Positions 50,677 through 62,865 of a DNA stretch of 64,000 nucleotides are shown in pieces (the first letter of the stretch is position 1; the number at the start of each line of letters is the position of its first letter). Source of the stretch: Dryas octopetala (taxonomy: Eukaryota; Streptophyta; Magnoliopsida; Rosales; Rosaceae); the NCBI GenBank assembly GCA_963921425.1, contig OY992839.1, forward strand, positions 312,501 through 376,500, given 5' to 3'. Made by a program: the position numbers and the translations under genes. The notes beneath the pieces are model-generated. The model did not search any database and was not told where the DNA came from. It was given only the letters and a program-made list of their open reading frames with translations.

Positions 50677-50740
50677 TAGAGAGCGAGAGAGAGATATATA
50701 GAGAGCGAGAGAGTTTATTGTTTTTCTGTGATTAATGGGT
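50414..50740 (-). other. likely non-coding first exon and leader of the ABCC gene
   Basis: On the reverse strand a CCCAGAG/GTAAGC donor (GT at 50413-50412) and a TTTTTCAG acceptor (49252-49251) just upstream of the start codon suggest a 1.16-kb 5' UTR intron. The leader would include the GA/CT repeat at 50630-50713. The right edge is arbitrary. Confidence 0.5.
50630..50713. repeat. GA microsatellite, interrupted
   Basis: Mostly GA dinucleotides with ATATA and GCGA interruptions, in the ABCC leader/promoter. Confidence 0.85.
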
Positions 50741-52868
50741 TGAAGGCTTGAAGCATTTCAGTATTTCACAGTTTTCTTATTTATTTTTGGGACCAAAATA
50801 CCGACTAATTAAATGGTTTCAGTGAAAAGACGTGGAGAAATGGCAATCCGCAGTCTAAGTCTGCACTGCTGGAGTGGAGACAAATAGAGAGAGAGACAGA
50901 CAGCTCGTTCTTTTTATTTTTGGTACAAACAGACAGCTCGTTCTAACTTCTAAGTTCTAACCAATTGAGTCAATTTACAATTTTACATTAACATTTTTAT
51001 TTTTATTTTTATTTTTTTGGTCATAATAAATGAAACTTAAAAAAATATTATACCTTCATAACACCACGTAATTTGTTAATGTAATATTATGAATTTATTT
51101 AGATTATAATATATATTATTTTAAAAAAATTTAATATTTAAAATTTTATAAATTAATAAGGTAAAAAATATATTTTAAAAATTAATAATTATCCACATTT
51201 TATTATTTAAGTGAATTAATAATATTATTTTTACGGTGATACACAACAATTTCTCAAAATAATATTCAGTATTTGGCACCTTCTAAGGATCAATCCTTTA
51301 CCCACGTGCCTTACATCCGCGTGAAATCACTTCCCTTACCTGAGACCGTAAATAGCCGATGTTGAGCCGTCCGATTTCCCAAGTGCCTAGAAGTGTTGAC
51401 ACGTGGAAGTAGCAGCTTTCTCTCTCCGTTCATTATATTTGTTTCTTGTGCATGAGTATTTTGAGACCGCCATACATAAATTATTAAATTAAAGGACTTT
51501 GGTTTAAAAATCATAAAGAAAAATTTTGAGTCTAAATCCAAGGAGGACAAGGAGTTCCATAACCCAACTTGGTTTGTCTTTAGTACGTACATGTCATGTG
51601 ACTATGTGAGAGGTTTGTGGCCTGGTTGCAAGTTGCAATTGGTGATGCCGATGCTCAAAGATAGAATGACTACTTACAAGTTTTCATTCAATTTGGAATG
51701 GAATCTAATTCTACGCAATGACTGTATATACTTATAAATAGATTCATTTATAATGAATGCTTATAAAGGAAGTTATTGATTATTGTTGTAATCTTCCAAA
51801 TTAGTACATATTATAGCAACTCATAGATATTTCCTCCTAATTATTTATAATTGATTAATTGGTACGTAAATATCATCAATAACTTCCAAATTGAGAATTG
51901 TGCCATTAAAGCCCTGTATATTAGTTGTCCAAGCCACCAAGGCCACCTATAAATTGGTCTCAGAACATTATTAGTGTACCATATGACAATAAGTTAGGTT
52001 TAATCCATGTTAATGGAAAAAATATCTACAATACAATCTTATGTGTCATAATTACTTCTTTGTTCTATAGGATACAAAGTCATCAAACAATGTCAAAATC
52101 AGTGTAAAATTCATTTTTGTGTTTATTATGATACTTAATTAATCTAATCAAATTATATGAAGCTTATTATAGAATACTTATTTTCATTCTTCTTTCTCTT
52201 TCATGACGCATTTAAGTATTTCCCTTTAGAATTTATTCCTCCAATAATGCCTAAAGAATTCCTATATATATATATTAGGTGGGAGGGTAAGATCTATTTC
52301 TCTGTAATTATACGTACTATCAATTGTTATTGTTTTAGTTGCAGATGCATCAGAACTGGTTTAATTATAGTAAATATTTATATCTTATAACAACAAATCT
52401 AATAGTGATTTATAAATTTAAACTCTATAGTATTAAATAGTACATCCCTTGATATTTTAAAATTAAAAAACTAATTGTATGACAAACGATCGTTATAACA
52501 TTTGTCCACCCAACATAACGATCACTGTCATACTCTGTACTTATTAATTAATGAAATGGGCACAGGACATTAAATAAGTTACATGAATTATTGTACCTTT
52601 GTAACAGAAAAAAAAAAAAAACACAAAGCTTCTAGAAGAGGCAATTATGGGAGGTCAACAAAATACTTTGTAGTTTTAGTTTGATTTTCAATGCTTCTAT
52701 TATTAAAAATAGAAACTGTTTTCTCAATTTATAAATAGACATGATCGATTTTCCTTTTTATCTGGTAGAAATGTAGAATAGAAGTTTTTATCTTGCATTA
52801 TTACAAGTCACCCACTCGATCGATCTTTTGTCCTTTAACTCCTTATAGAGAAAAAGAGACGAGGCAAC

Positions 52869-53088
52869 TGTTTGCACTTTTTCATTATCAAGTGTTTTTA
52901 TCTCTTTGGAATTTGTTAAACAAAATCATCACGAATTCTGCTGAATCCTAGGCAATACAATAAGCACTTAAATCAGTTGTGAATTTACGATTGCACTAGT
53001 ATTGCATTGCCTAGGGTACAGCTGAGTTTATGATCATTTGTTTAACAAAATCCAAAGAAAAGAAGCACTTACTTGAAACAAGTGCAAA
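52869..53088. repeat. imperfect foldback (inverted repeat), arms about 85 bp
   Basis: The left arm (GTTTGCACTTTTTC, then CTTTGGAATTTGTTAAACAAA, CCTAGGCAATAC) is matched in reverse complement by the right arm (GTATTGCATTGCCTAGG, then TTTGTTTAACAAAATCCAAAG, AGTGCAAAC). The arms differ by scattered substitutions and small gaps. Probably a decayed MITE; I could not find a flanking target-site duplication. Confidence 0.6.
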
Positions 53089-54549
53089 CAAGCTTTGCGA
53101 TTACACTAGGTATATTTCAATCACAAATTCACAAGAATCACAACTAATTTTGGACCTAAGTTTTGATAGTGATTTTGGACCTAAGTTTTGATAGGGACAA
53201 GTAGATCATAAATTTAGGCCACGCATAATTTTTACTTTTTTCCATATTTAATGTGTAGATGATCCCGGGCAAAAAAAAAATGTGGAGATGATTTTTTCTC
53301 CTTCTGAAGTGACACATAAATTGAAGTGATGAATTAATACAGTGGGTTTCATGTGTTTGGATACTCTATTTAGTTACATTTTTTGTGTTTATTTGATACT
53401 TATGATTAAAAACATGTCAGTTTCATATTTTTATTTTTCTAATATATATAAATATCAAATTACACTAATTGAAACTCAAATTGCCTAACTAATTCTAAAT
53501 TTGAAAACAATGTTATTTTGTAATAAACACAATAATAACACATAATTTAATATAATTAGGAAATTTTGATCATTTCGGGTCTCACAAATTTAGCAAGGGA
53601 GAGATTTTGCTGGATGGAACTCACAAACACTTACCTATAACAGATATAGGAGCTGATTTGTATTCGATGAGATTTATCTTGAAATTGGATAAAGTTTTAT
53701 GTAATAAAATATAAGAGCATATGTGTCATCATGTTATTGAGTTGTGATATCAAATTAATTGTATCTCTGTTACAGAAAAATTTCTCACCATAAATGATAG
53801 CTGTGATAGATTGTCATATTATAAAATAGACTTAAGCCACTAAAAATAGAATCGTATGCGACATGAACATGTTGTGTTGTATGTGTACATTTTAAATTTT
53901 AGAATATACCCTATATATATCCTCCCTTCAATTCAATCATTATCACACAATGGGCGTCGGGTAGTATACTGGGTCAAAGACAATCAATCAAAACATGTGC
54001 ATGTATTATAAAATGTTATATCATAACTATCAGTAGTAGTCAATCAAAATGGAAAAATAAAAAAAGTGATCGGCCTCCATGACAGCATGCTATGTCTTCT
54101 TTTTTGTCGAATATATGGCATGGTATGTCTTCACTGCAATTCAACGCTTGCATAGTGTATGATCATTCAATCTTTTGCCTTTTTCCTTGTAACATTTTAT
54201 TTAACTTTTTAATTGTTTTACGTGGACCATATACATTAAAAATTTAAAATATATTTGGTACACCAACCTCACTGCCTTTGTCTTGAAAATTAATAAACTC
54301 ATTGCCTATAACTCTATAAGCATGCATCTTAATGTAAACCTCATAATTTTTGTATTTTTTATTTTAGACTCATTGCCTACTTTAACATTATTTTTTTAGG
54401 AGCATTGCTGAAAATTAATAACCCTGAATTATATATATGAATATATCATATTGTGCACGTCTGTGCGGGCCGTGTGGCTGTGCCCTACTACTGTCTAGTA
54501 CTCTAGTCTGTCTGTTTTGATGACATATGGGCGCCATGCCGGGCCTATA

Positions 54550-54671
54550 GGATAAATCTTCTGGGACTTGCCCCATTGGAGCATCTCTCATATGAGGTGG
54601 GACCCACAATCATGTGAGTCCCACCTCATGTGAGAGATACCCAATGGGGCAAGCCCCACCGAAGACTCACT
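54550..54671. mobile_element. 122-bp inverted-repeat element with 11-bp flanking direct repeat
   Basis: Almost the whole element folds on itself. The left arm has CTTGCCCCATTGG, ATCTCTCATATGAGGTGGGA; the right arm has the reverse complement with few changes, around a loop of roughly 10 bases. CCGGGCCTATA occurs exactly at both flanks (54539-54549 and 54672-54682), consistent with a target-site duplication of 9-11 bp. No coding capacity. Confidence 0.7.
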
Positions 54672-55217
54672 CCGGGCCTATATCCATTTTATACCATTAT
54701 TATTAATGTCCTTTTCTTTTTAACTGTGCGTCTGTGCCCTTTATTCAAGGTCAAAGACAGAATAATATTTAGAATTAATTACCCTAAGCTACATACTAGT
54801 TATTGTTTTTAATATGTAATACCATGATCAATAAAATGTAACAATTAGGTCACTTTATTAAGAATTAGGTCATTGCATTTGATTTCTCTCTCCACATTAT
54901 AATGCACTCAACCCATACTTCCCACTACCCACCTTGATCTCATTCTCTCTTCTCTCTCCTCCGTTTCTCTTTCTTCTTCTTTTTTTTCCTTCTCCTTTCT
55001 CTTTCTTTTTTTTTCTTCTTCCTTTCTCTCATTTCCTCCATCAGTAACTTCATCCCCCACCTGCGTTGACCACCAGCCCACCCTCTCTCTCTCTGGACGA
55101 CGTCGCAAGATCGATCTGGACAACGTCGCAAGATCGAGAGCTCAGACTTCCTGATCAGCGAGTTCCACGACCCCTTTCGCCGATTTATGTTTAGGTTTTT
55201 GATTTTTTTGTTTAGTT

Positions 55218-55690
55218 CAGTTTCTGAAACTGCAGTTTTCTGCAGTTTCTGGAACTGCATAAAAAACTGCTGTTTTACAGTGAACTTTCTGCAGTTTGTG
55301 AACTGAAACTGCAGAAACTGCAGTTTGTGTGAACTGAAACTGAAACTGCAGTTTCTGAAACTGTAAGTGAACTGAAACTGCAGTTTCTGGAACTGTAAAT
55401 GAACTGAAACTGCAATTTATTAGAGTTGAAACTGCAGTTTATTGGAGTTGCAGTTTCAGAAACTGCAGTTTATTTGAGTTGCAACTGCAGTTTCAGAAAC
55501 TGCAAATGAACTGAAACTGCAGTTTATTTGAGTTGCAAGCTTGTAGTTGCAGTGTAAATGAAACTGCAGTTTATTGGAGCTGCAGGCTTGCAGTTGCAAT
55601 TACTAACTACAAGTGAAACTGCAGTTTCTGAAACTGCAAAGTGAACTGAAAGCAGTTTGTGAACTGAAACTGCAGTTTTTTTGGAGTTCA
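55218..55690. repeat. irregular minisatellite built from the palindrome AACTGCAGTT
   Basis: About a dozen copies of GAAACTGCAGTTT-type units (PstI site at the centre) in variable spacing, often separated by TCTGGAACTG or ATTTGAGTTGC. Because the unit is nearly palindromic, the array can pair with itself in many registers. It lies between a CT-rich and a GA-rich flank. No protein is supported. Confidence 0.85.
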
Positions 55691-58600
55691 ATTAATTAGA
55701 GGGACCACTAGTACTACCCAGTTTCTTTGATAAAGATTTCGAGATATGAACTAGTTCAATTAAGCTGCAACATAGTAGAGAGATGGACAGAGGAGAGAAG
55801 AGAGATAAAGGGAGAGGGAGGGAAGAAGAGAAGAGAGGGGGAAAGAGAAAGGGTCTGATACAAACAGAGACCATGAACGCCCAGATTTGTAGAAGATGGC
55901 CCGCAAAGAAAGTATAAGGTTTTTGGTGTGTTTTGAGTAATAAAAAAATGTGTCAGTACCTAATAATTAATAGACCCTAATATTTAATTGATAGCTTTGG
56001 GGTTGATCGATATCATGTGTCTATCTTATAATTTTACTGCTTCAATATTGTTCACGAATTCAGGTATCTATTTAATTAATTATTAAATACATATATATAT
56101 ATGTCCTGGGCCTCCTGGCCAAAGAAAAATACATACGTGTCGTACATTATGGTTGCCTCTCCAATAAATCCAAACAGGCGGGCAAATTAAGAATATTATG
56201 ATCAGTACTTATCTGTCCCATAGAAAAAGTACATTATGATCACATATATAATTGAGTGCGTCACAGCTGACATCAGGTGATACAGAAGGTTGAGAAAAAA
56301 AGTGGAAAAAGAAATGAATAGGTTGTTAAACATAAATGAGTCCAACTACTACTGTCCCTACATATATAGTAGTCCTGCGTGCATGGTTGGAAATTAAACC
56401 CGAACCAGACGAAATTTCAAGTATCAATTAGCGAATAATGACAGAACTTTTAAGTAGAATAATTACAAATATACCAAAACAAATTAAAGTAACAGCCATA
56501 ATCCAAGCCCCACATGATTATTGTCTTCATTATTGGACTCTCACACACTCAGCTATCAACCATTATCGATCTAATATCTCAGATACCACAAACGAGTGTT
56601 GCTCAAATTATTTCATTCACATTATATATTTATTTTTTACAGATATAAATCAAGGCCTACATGGCACGCGAAGTCTCTTTCGGAAGTAGCTAGCACTTTT
56701 AAGGGAAAAAAAAAAGTAGTAGCAGCTACCTGCTCTACATATACATATGCATGCATGCTTTCCATGTTCGTTTGTTTAAACTTTAAAGTAGACGGAAAAC
56801 ATACACAGTGGTGAATTTCACCTTGGTTCACTTCGATCAAAAAGTCCAGTATGCCACTGCTGGATGACAGTGGGCTTTTAGTACATAGGGCACAGCTGGG
56901 TTTCACCCGATTGGGTGTGCCCAATGTATTTTCTGCCATGGTATTCATGTCCAAATGTCCAATTGAGTTGTTGCCAGTCTTTTCATGTCATTTCATCTGC
57001 TTCAATTCTGACATGCATCTGGAATGGAGAAAACACAGACTAGACACCCCTTTTAATGCCCAATACATTTTATATACATAATTGAGAAAGTGAAAGTGGA
57101 CAATTATTAACGTTTTTCTTTTCTTGAAAATATTTTTTCCTTGCTTTAATTTTCGTTGGACCGGGAATATATATACTCGTGAAATAATTTCATACACTAA
57201 CCCCCATGGCTCCATCTCATTGCTTGTTTTGTTTTGATAATTTTATTTATTAATTCAACCCATTCCCCACAAACATCTATATATACGTCTTAAACAGGAG
57301 AATCTCATAATTTATTGATTTATTTAATTTTCAATATCACCAAAAAGGATATATAAACTATATTGAAGTTTTTCTCTTCATTTTTATCGAACGTGATTGG
57401 ATAAGCTTATAAGAAATTGAAGTGTTTTAAATTTTTCCCATTGTAGACAGTTATTACTTATAACCACTATCATCGATAAGGATCTTTTATTTTAGGGGTA
57501 TTCATTAACATAAATATCATCAGTGATAGACTGATAGTACAACTAGCAGTTAGCTAGTCTAGTGAAATTTCTATTCAAAATGTTGAAAATTTCCTAAATT
57601 TGATCTCCTCTTCTCCAAAAAAATGAAAAAAATAAAAAGAAAGAATAGTAATAGCATGAATAACAATCAATCCCATACAATAATTATCAATAACATTTCA
57701 CCTAACAATCTGGTCCCATATATGTGTGTGGCCTTATAGCTTAATGCCTTGCTTCGACAAATTAAATTGTCCAGTGAAGTTGTTGCCCTCATGGGGCTAA
57801 CACCTAGCTACTTGCCTTTCCAAGACACCAAGCATTATGATCATAGTTAAAGCCTCGCCTTTGAAGAAATTAACTAAACAAGCAAAAAAACGTGTACATA
57901 TATATTTATGTCATGGATCATATGTGAGAAAGCTTTCTATTTTAGCTTAAGATACCACCAGTCACAACACAACTATCTATTTGTACATGGTATATACATA
58001 TAATTAAATTATTTCTTACACGATAGTTTGATATGTATGGTCTTTTTCAATATGTGCTTAAAATGTATATAGTCAAAATTCACATTTGTACTTGTTTTTT
58101 TTTTTTTAATCCCATATTTACCTTTTTTTTTCTTTAACATTTAACATTTGAATATTTATACAGATTTATCATTTCTTTAGAGAAACAATATAAGATTTAT
58201 CATTTGAATATTTATATATTTATTTTCTAGTGTTCCCTTATCATCTAAAAAATAGAAACAATGGATGTTAGGTGATTACCGTGATTTGGGTTATTGGGTC
58301 AAAGACTCGAAGATGACCAATGAAAACATGTGCATGTATTATAGAGGTGTACAACGGGTCAAGTTGCTCATTCGTGCTTCGTGTTGTACTCGGACCGGTC
58401 CATTAGTTTTATATTGGTCCATTAATTTTTTACTTAGTTCCATAATGATTCATTAATTCTTTACTTAGTTCAATATTAGTCCACAACATACGTGACACAT
58501 GATTAAAATAGACGGCCGTTTGTGCATATTGACGATTTGGAACACAATGGCAAACGTCACAAAATTAGTGGACCAATATGAAATTAAAAAAAAATTGTAG

Positions 58601-59035
58601 ACCAATATGAACTAAGTGAAAAAAAAAATATAGACCAATGGTTTGATTTCCTCTTATTCATAATTTATTTTCTTCTTCCCTTAAAAAATATATATTGCAT
58701 GGCCCAATGACTCCTACCCAAAACAACAACGTACCAGCACCTATGAACCAAGCCTCCGGTGAATGGGCATAATGGGCCGCAAGAATTGGGCCTTCAAAAT
58801 TGTGTAATTATGGAATTATGGGCCTGGGCTGAAAAAAAGAAAAGCGAAAGAAGGCGAAGTCTAGAAGTATCGCGTGGTCTCTTTATTCTGTAGGAAGCTC
58901 CCGTAAAAGGCCGTATAACTCACAAAGGATTGGAGAAGGAGAGTAGGTCACAACTCACAAACTCACAAAGTGTCTTTGCTCTGCTTTGCTTCGAGCTTCT
59001 AGGGTTTTACACTTTCTTTCTCTTTCCAGCAAAAT

Positions 59036-59451
59036 ATGAGGTAAGCTCTTCTTTTTCTTCTTCTCTTCCACTCTCTTCGATTCTTCTGCTTTTGGCCCTC
59101 TGATTTCATCCTTCGTTACATTCCTGCAATTGTTTTTCTTCTCGTATTCGATATGTTATGTTCTTTCTTATATCCCTTTTCTCTGTATTACTGTATACTT
59201 GATTAATTGGTGATATTACTAAATCCTGTTTGGTTGTTGAGAATAAAGCATAGAAATGTGATTTTGGTTCAGGAAAATGAACATTTTCGATGGGGCTCTG
59301 TTTGCTCTCTATTTACTATATACTTGTGAACTTGGTTGTTTATGTTAAATTTTTATTAAATCCTGTTTGGTTGTTTAGAAAAAAAGCATAGGATTTGATT
59401 TTGGTTCAAGAAAATGAAAATATTCTATAGGGCTCTCTGTTAGCTATATTG

Positions 59452-59506
<55 letters not shown>

Positions 59507-61223
59507 CCTTAATTTTTGCCTTTGATTCTTTTCTTTTTTTTTGGTGAACGAGGGGGCCACCTTTGATTCCTTTATTGATCATGTATTCTTCACCAAGTCA
59601 AGCAGTACTCGTCCTTTGAGTTTTTCTTGTCACTGTGAAACTTATAGAATGTAGTGCATTCCTTTTGGTGTCCCTTGTAAATGTACTTGCAATGAGCTAA
59701 TGATTATGAAGATGTGAGAAAATTTGTTTTTCACAAATTTTCCATCCTTTGGTTGATATTGGTGCATATTTGACACTAATTTTGCGTTAAAATGCTTCAA
59801 TGTTTGCAGTCGTCATCCTGAGGTGAAGTGGGCTCAAAGGGTGGACAAGGTTTTCATTACAGTGCTTTTGCCTGATGCAAAGGACGCCAAGGTTAAACTT
59901 GAACCTGATGGAGTTTTCACCTTCTCTGCTAGTGCTGGTGCAGAGAACCACCATTATGAACTGAAACTGGACCTTTTTGATAAGGTTGATGTGGAGGTAA
60001 GAATTTGCTTTTGTAATCATAATAACTGAGATATTCTTTTATATTTTCATGTGTATATGGCTTCTTATAATGTTGTATGACTTTTGTTTGTCATATAGGA
60101 AAGCAAAATAAATGTTGGAGTGAGGAGTATCTTCTGTATCTTGGAGAAGGCAGAGAAAATTTGGTGGAATAAGCTATTGCGAGGAGATGGAAAGACACCA
60201 CATTATGTCAAAGTAGATTGGGACAAATGGGTAGATGAAGACGACGATACTGGTATGCACATTGATTCACATTGTTTAATTTGACAAAGCTGACATGTTT
60301 CTTGTAATTAATTAAATTACCACTTGTTCTGATCAGGAGCTGGAGCTCCTGCGGACCTGGATTTGGGAGGCATGGATTTCTCGGTTAGTATATACTAGCT
60401 TATGAAGTTTTTTTATTTTCCAAATTATTTTCTAGAATCTGTTTGATGTTCTAACTCTTAACTGTATTCTGCAGAAATTTGGTGGCATGGGAGGCGATGA
60501 TGCAATGGGTGACTTTGATGAGAGTGATGAAGGTGAGAAAACCATTAACTTAATTCTAAGTGGCTAGTTGAGAATGGATAAACATCTTAGGAAGTGTGGG
60601 TTTAGAATTCACAACACATAGCATTTATAGTTGATATGTGGTGTAGGTTTAAGGTTCCATGATGATTATATATTAGTGTTGAAATTTTCGTTATTCAGAA
60701 GTAGTCAAGACATTGTTAAAAAATTAGAAATGCGGTGTGTTTTTGGGGGTGTGTGTGTGTCTCTACTTGGACATTCCTAAGGTTTTTGGTGTCTAGGAGT
60801 TGGGTAGGGGCAGGCTGGGGCATGGTTCGGGGGTCCAACTTACTCATTAGGAGCATGGTTCCTGATTCTGAGGTTAAAAAGGCTTGGAGTGTGCCTTGAC
60901 CTGAAGGGATGAAAAGAAAAGCTGGTGGTGGATGAAAACTACTTGCACAATTATATACATGTGTACTGGCGGTGCATATAAAATTGATTCAATCTGTCTC
61001 ATGTGTGATGTTACAAATATGTGCATGTGTTAGATGAAACAGAATAAAATGGTAGCTAAACTGTTTAACGTGTCCTCTTATCGCAGACCTAGAAGTGTCG
61101 GAGCCAGGAGAACAGGACACTGCTGCCAAGAAGGAATCAGTTGAAAAAGCAGAAGAGGAGGATGGTGGGAAGATTGAAGCTATTCCTTCGGAAGAGAAAA
61201 AGGAAGCTGCAGCAAACACATGA
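59036..61223 (+). CDS. p23 co-chaperone of HSP90 (CS-domain protein)
   Basis: Six exons, 59036-59040, 59810-59996, 60099-60252, 60337-60383, 60475-60532 and 61087-61223, give 195 residues. The first exon codes only for Met and two bases of Ser. A CS domain starts SRHPEVKWAQRVDKVFITV and continues through LEPDGVFTFSA. The plant p23 motif VKVDWDKWVDEDDD follows, then a short Gly/Met segment (FGGMGGDD) and an acidic, Lys/Glu-rich tail. p23 binds ATP-state HSP90 and slows its ATPase. Arabidopsis p23-1 has a longer MGG-repeat region, so this is a shorter p23 form. Intron 1 carries a CT microsatellite. All borders are GT-AG. From memory, p23-1 neighbours EID1 in Arabidopsis; both types occur in this window, though 44 kb apart. 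Confidence 0.92.
59453..59502 (+). repeat. (CT)n microsatellite in p23 intron 1
   Basis: About 25 uninterrupted CT units within the first intron. Confidence 0.95.
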
Positions 61224-61720
61224 TTTGGTGTTACTGACGCAGGGAACCATGCTTCTTCATGGTTATGGAGTGATTTTTTTCTGCCTTAGTTACTGAGTGT
61301 CGGTTTTATCTAACCGTGTGTGAAGCAATCCTGTTCGTCAATCATGTTAGCAAAATGATGATTTCTGGAAATGCTCAGGATGTTGTACTTTTATTAGTTA
61401 TTTATTTCATGGATGTGAAGTTGTGAACTATGCCTTGACCAAAAGTCGATTCCTGTTCTTTTCGCCCTGTTGAGTTTGATGGATTTCTGTTTACCTCCTT
61501 AATGTTACTGGCAAGTCATAGTGCTTACTCCTTTTTTCTCACTTCACCTCATATAAATTTCTACCCTTAATAAAATTGAAAATGAAATAACTTAAAAAGA
61601 CAACAAAAAATGAACCCAGCAGCTCCGTACAACCAACTGGCTGCATCACCCCTCAACTGCCGTCCTTTTCAATTGCCTAAGATTGTTCCTTAGGACGATT
61701 AATTAAAAAAGCGTCCTCTT

Positions 61721-62341
61721 TTCCTTAGAAAGATTCTTTCAAGATAGAAAAGCTCTGAATCAAACATTTGTCAGTAATGCGATTATCTGTCCATTCAAAA
61801 TCTTGTAGATTCGGGGCAAAAATGTTGACCCAACGAATTCCATTATTAATGTCGCAGTTGTGAAATGAATATCTGACTCGCAAAAACTCCATTCGAATAA
61901 CATGCAGACGTTTGAGATTTGGACAGCAAATTTTGAGAGGACTGATCCCAATACATTCTCTTATAGTCGACTTCACAAGTGGCAATTCAAACGTACCTGT
62001 CAGTTGTGTATACGGAGCTCAACTTCTTCAACCCTATGCTTCACCACCAGCTCACGAATGCAATCATGCAAACAAGAAAAACTCATATATCATAAGACCC
62101 ACAACCCGAAAAACCTTTATATTAGACTTTTCATGGCGCCGACTCAATAGTGTGGTTATGAATTCCGTACTCTTGAGGTGGAGATATTCCTCTTGATCAG
62201 AAAAATTATTACCATGGAGTTTCGGAGAAAGGAAAGGAAGTCCATCTCTTGGATAAAACACGCGTTTGGGCAATGGACATGATGGGTAGGAACTAGGAAG
62301 GAAAGTATGTAGTGCAATATATCATCTGGAAGATCGCTCAT
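61721..62341 (-). pseudogene. F-box/LRR gene fragment
   Basis: The reverse strand starts MSDLPDDILHYILSFL, a clear F-box start, but loses frame within about 20 residues. A second frame carries STEFITTLLSRRHEKSNIKVFRV, similar to the region after the F-box in F-box/LRR (FBD-type) proteins. A third (61725-61985) has CCPNLKRLHVIRMEF and NIFAPNLQDFEWTDN, leucine-rich-repeat-like. The F-box helix pattern missing after residue 17 and the changing frames argue for a decayed or partial copy. Introns could explain part of the frame change, but no good splice pair was found near the first break. Confidence 0.6.
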
Positions 62342-62865
62342 CCTCTCACTGCTTTGCTCATTCTACTTGTTTTCTTCCTCCTCCCTCCGCGTTCCTGTCA
62401 ATTCAACACTTCCTTAGTACTGATTGATTTTGATTTTTGCGTATATATCCATACCATCAGTGGACCAAGAGTACCACCTCACCATGCTGAGGTGGCCACT
62501 CTCTCTTCTCTTCTCTGAGGTGGTGTAGTGGTGCGATCTGGGTCACTGTACTTTGCTTGCTTTCCCTGTTTTACTACCTTCGATTCCGGTGGTAGTGTTT
62601 CTGCGTAGAAAAGTAGGTAACTTTATTGGAATCTGTTAATATTCTGGCATTATTATTAATTTATACTTTTACGTTATAATACACATATTATGTTAGAAAA
62701 ATTTCACGGAAAAATGACATGACATGGTGATACATGATTGGTTGACTAGAGATGACTTGGCTGAGCCTTACCTTAGAGGAACTAAAACCCTAAACCTCAA
62801 AGAATATTGGTTTAGCCGACTGATAATAGAAGCTCTTCGTACCCGCGAGAAAGAGGGAGAGAGAG
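62342..62865. other. spacer between F-box pseudogene and WD40 gene
   Basis: Contains the WD40 gene promoter and leader, with a GAGAAAGAGGGAGAGAGAG tract just before the start codon. No exon seen. Confidence 0.5.

Larger units (their letters stand above)
50741..59035. other. long gene-poor region with inverted repeats and a minisatellite
   Basis: More than 8 kb of AT-rich DNA without a gene I can support. It holds an imperfect foldback (52869-53088), a 122-bp inverted-repeat element (54550-54671) and a palindrome-rich minisatellite flanked by CT-rich (54890-55100) and GA-rich (55780-55860) stretches. A 24-bp near-duplicate sits at about 53150-53200 (GGACCTAAGTTTTGATAG twice). The p23 gene promoter occupies the right end. 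Confidence 0.5.

Noticed and set aside
54908..55260. Lys/Glu-rich reverse-strand frames
   Set aside because: Arise from the CT-rich tract; no domain.
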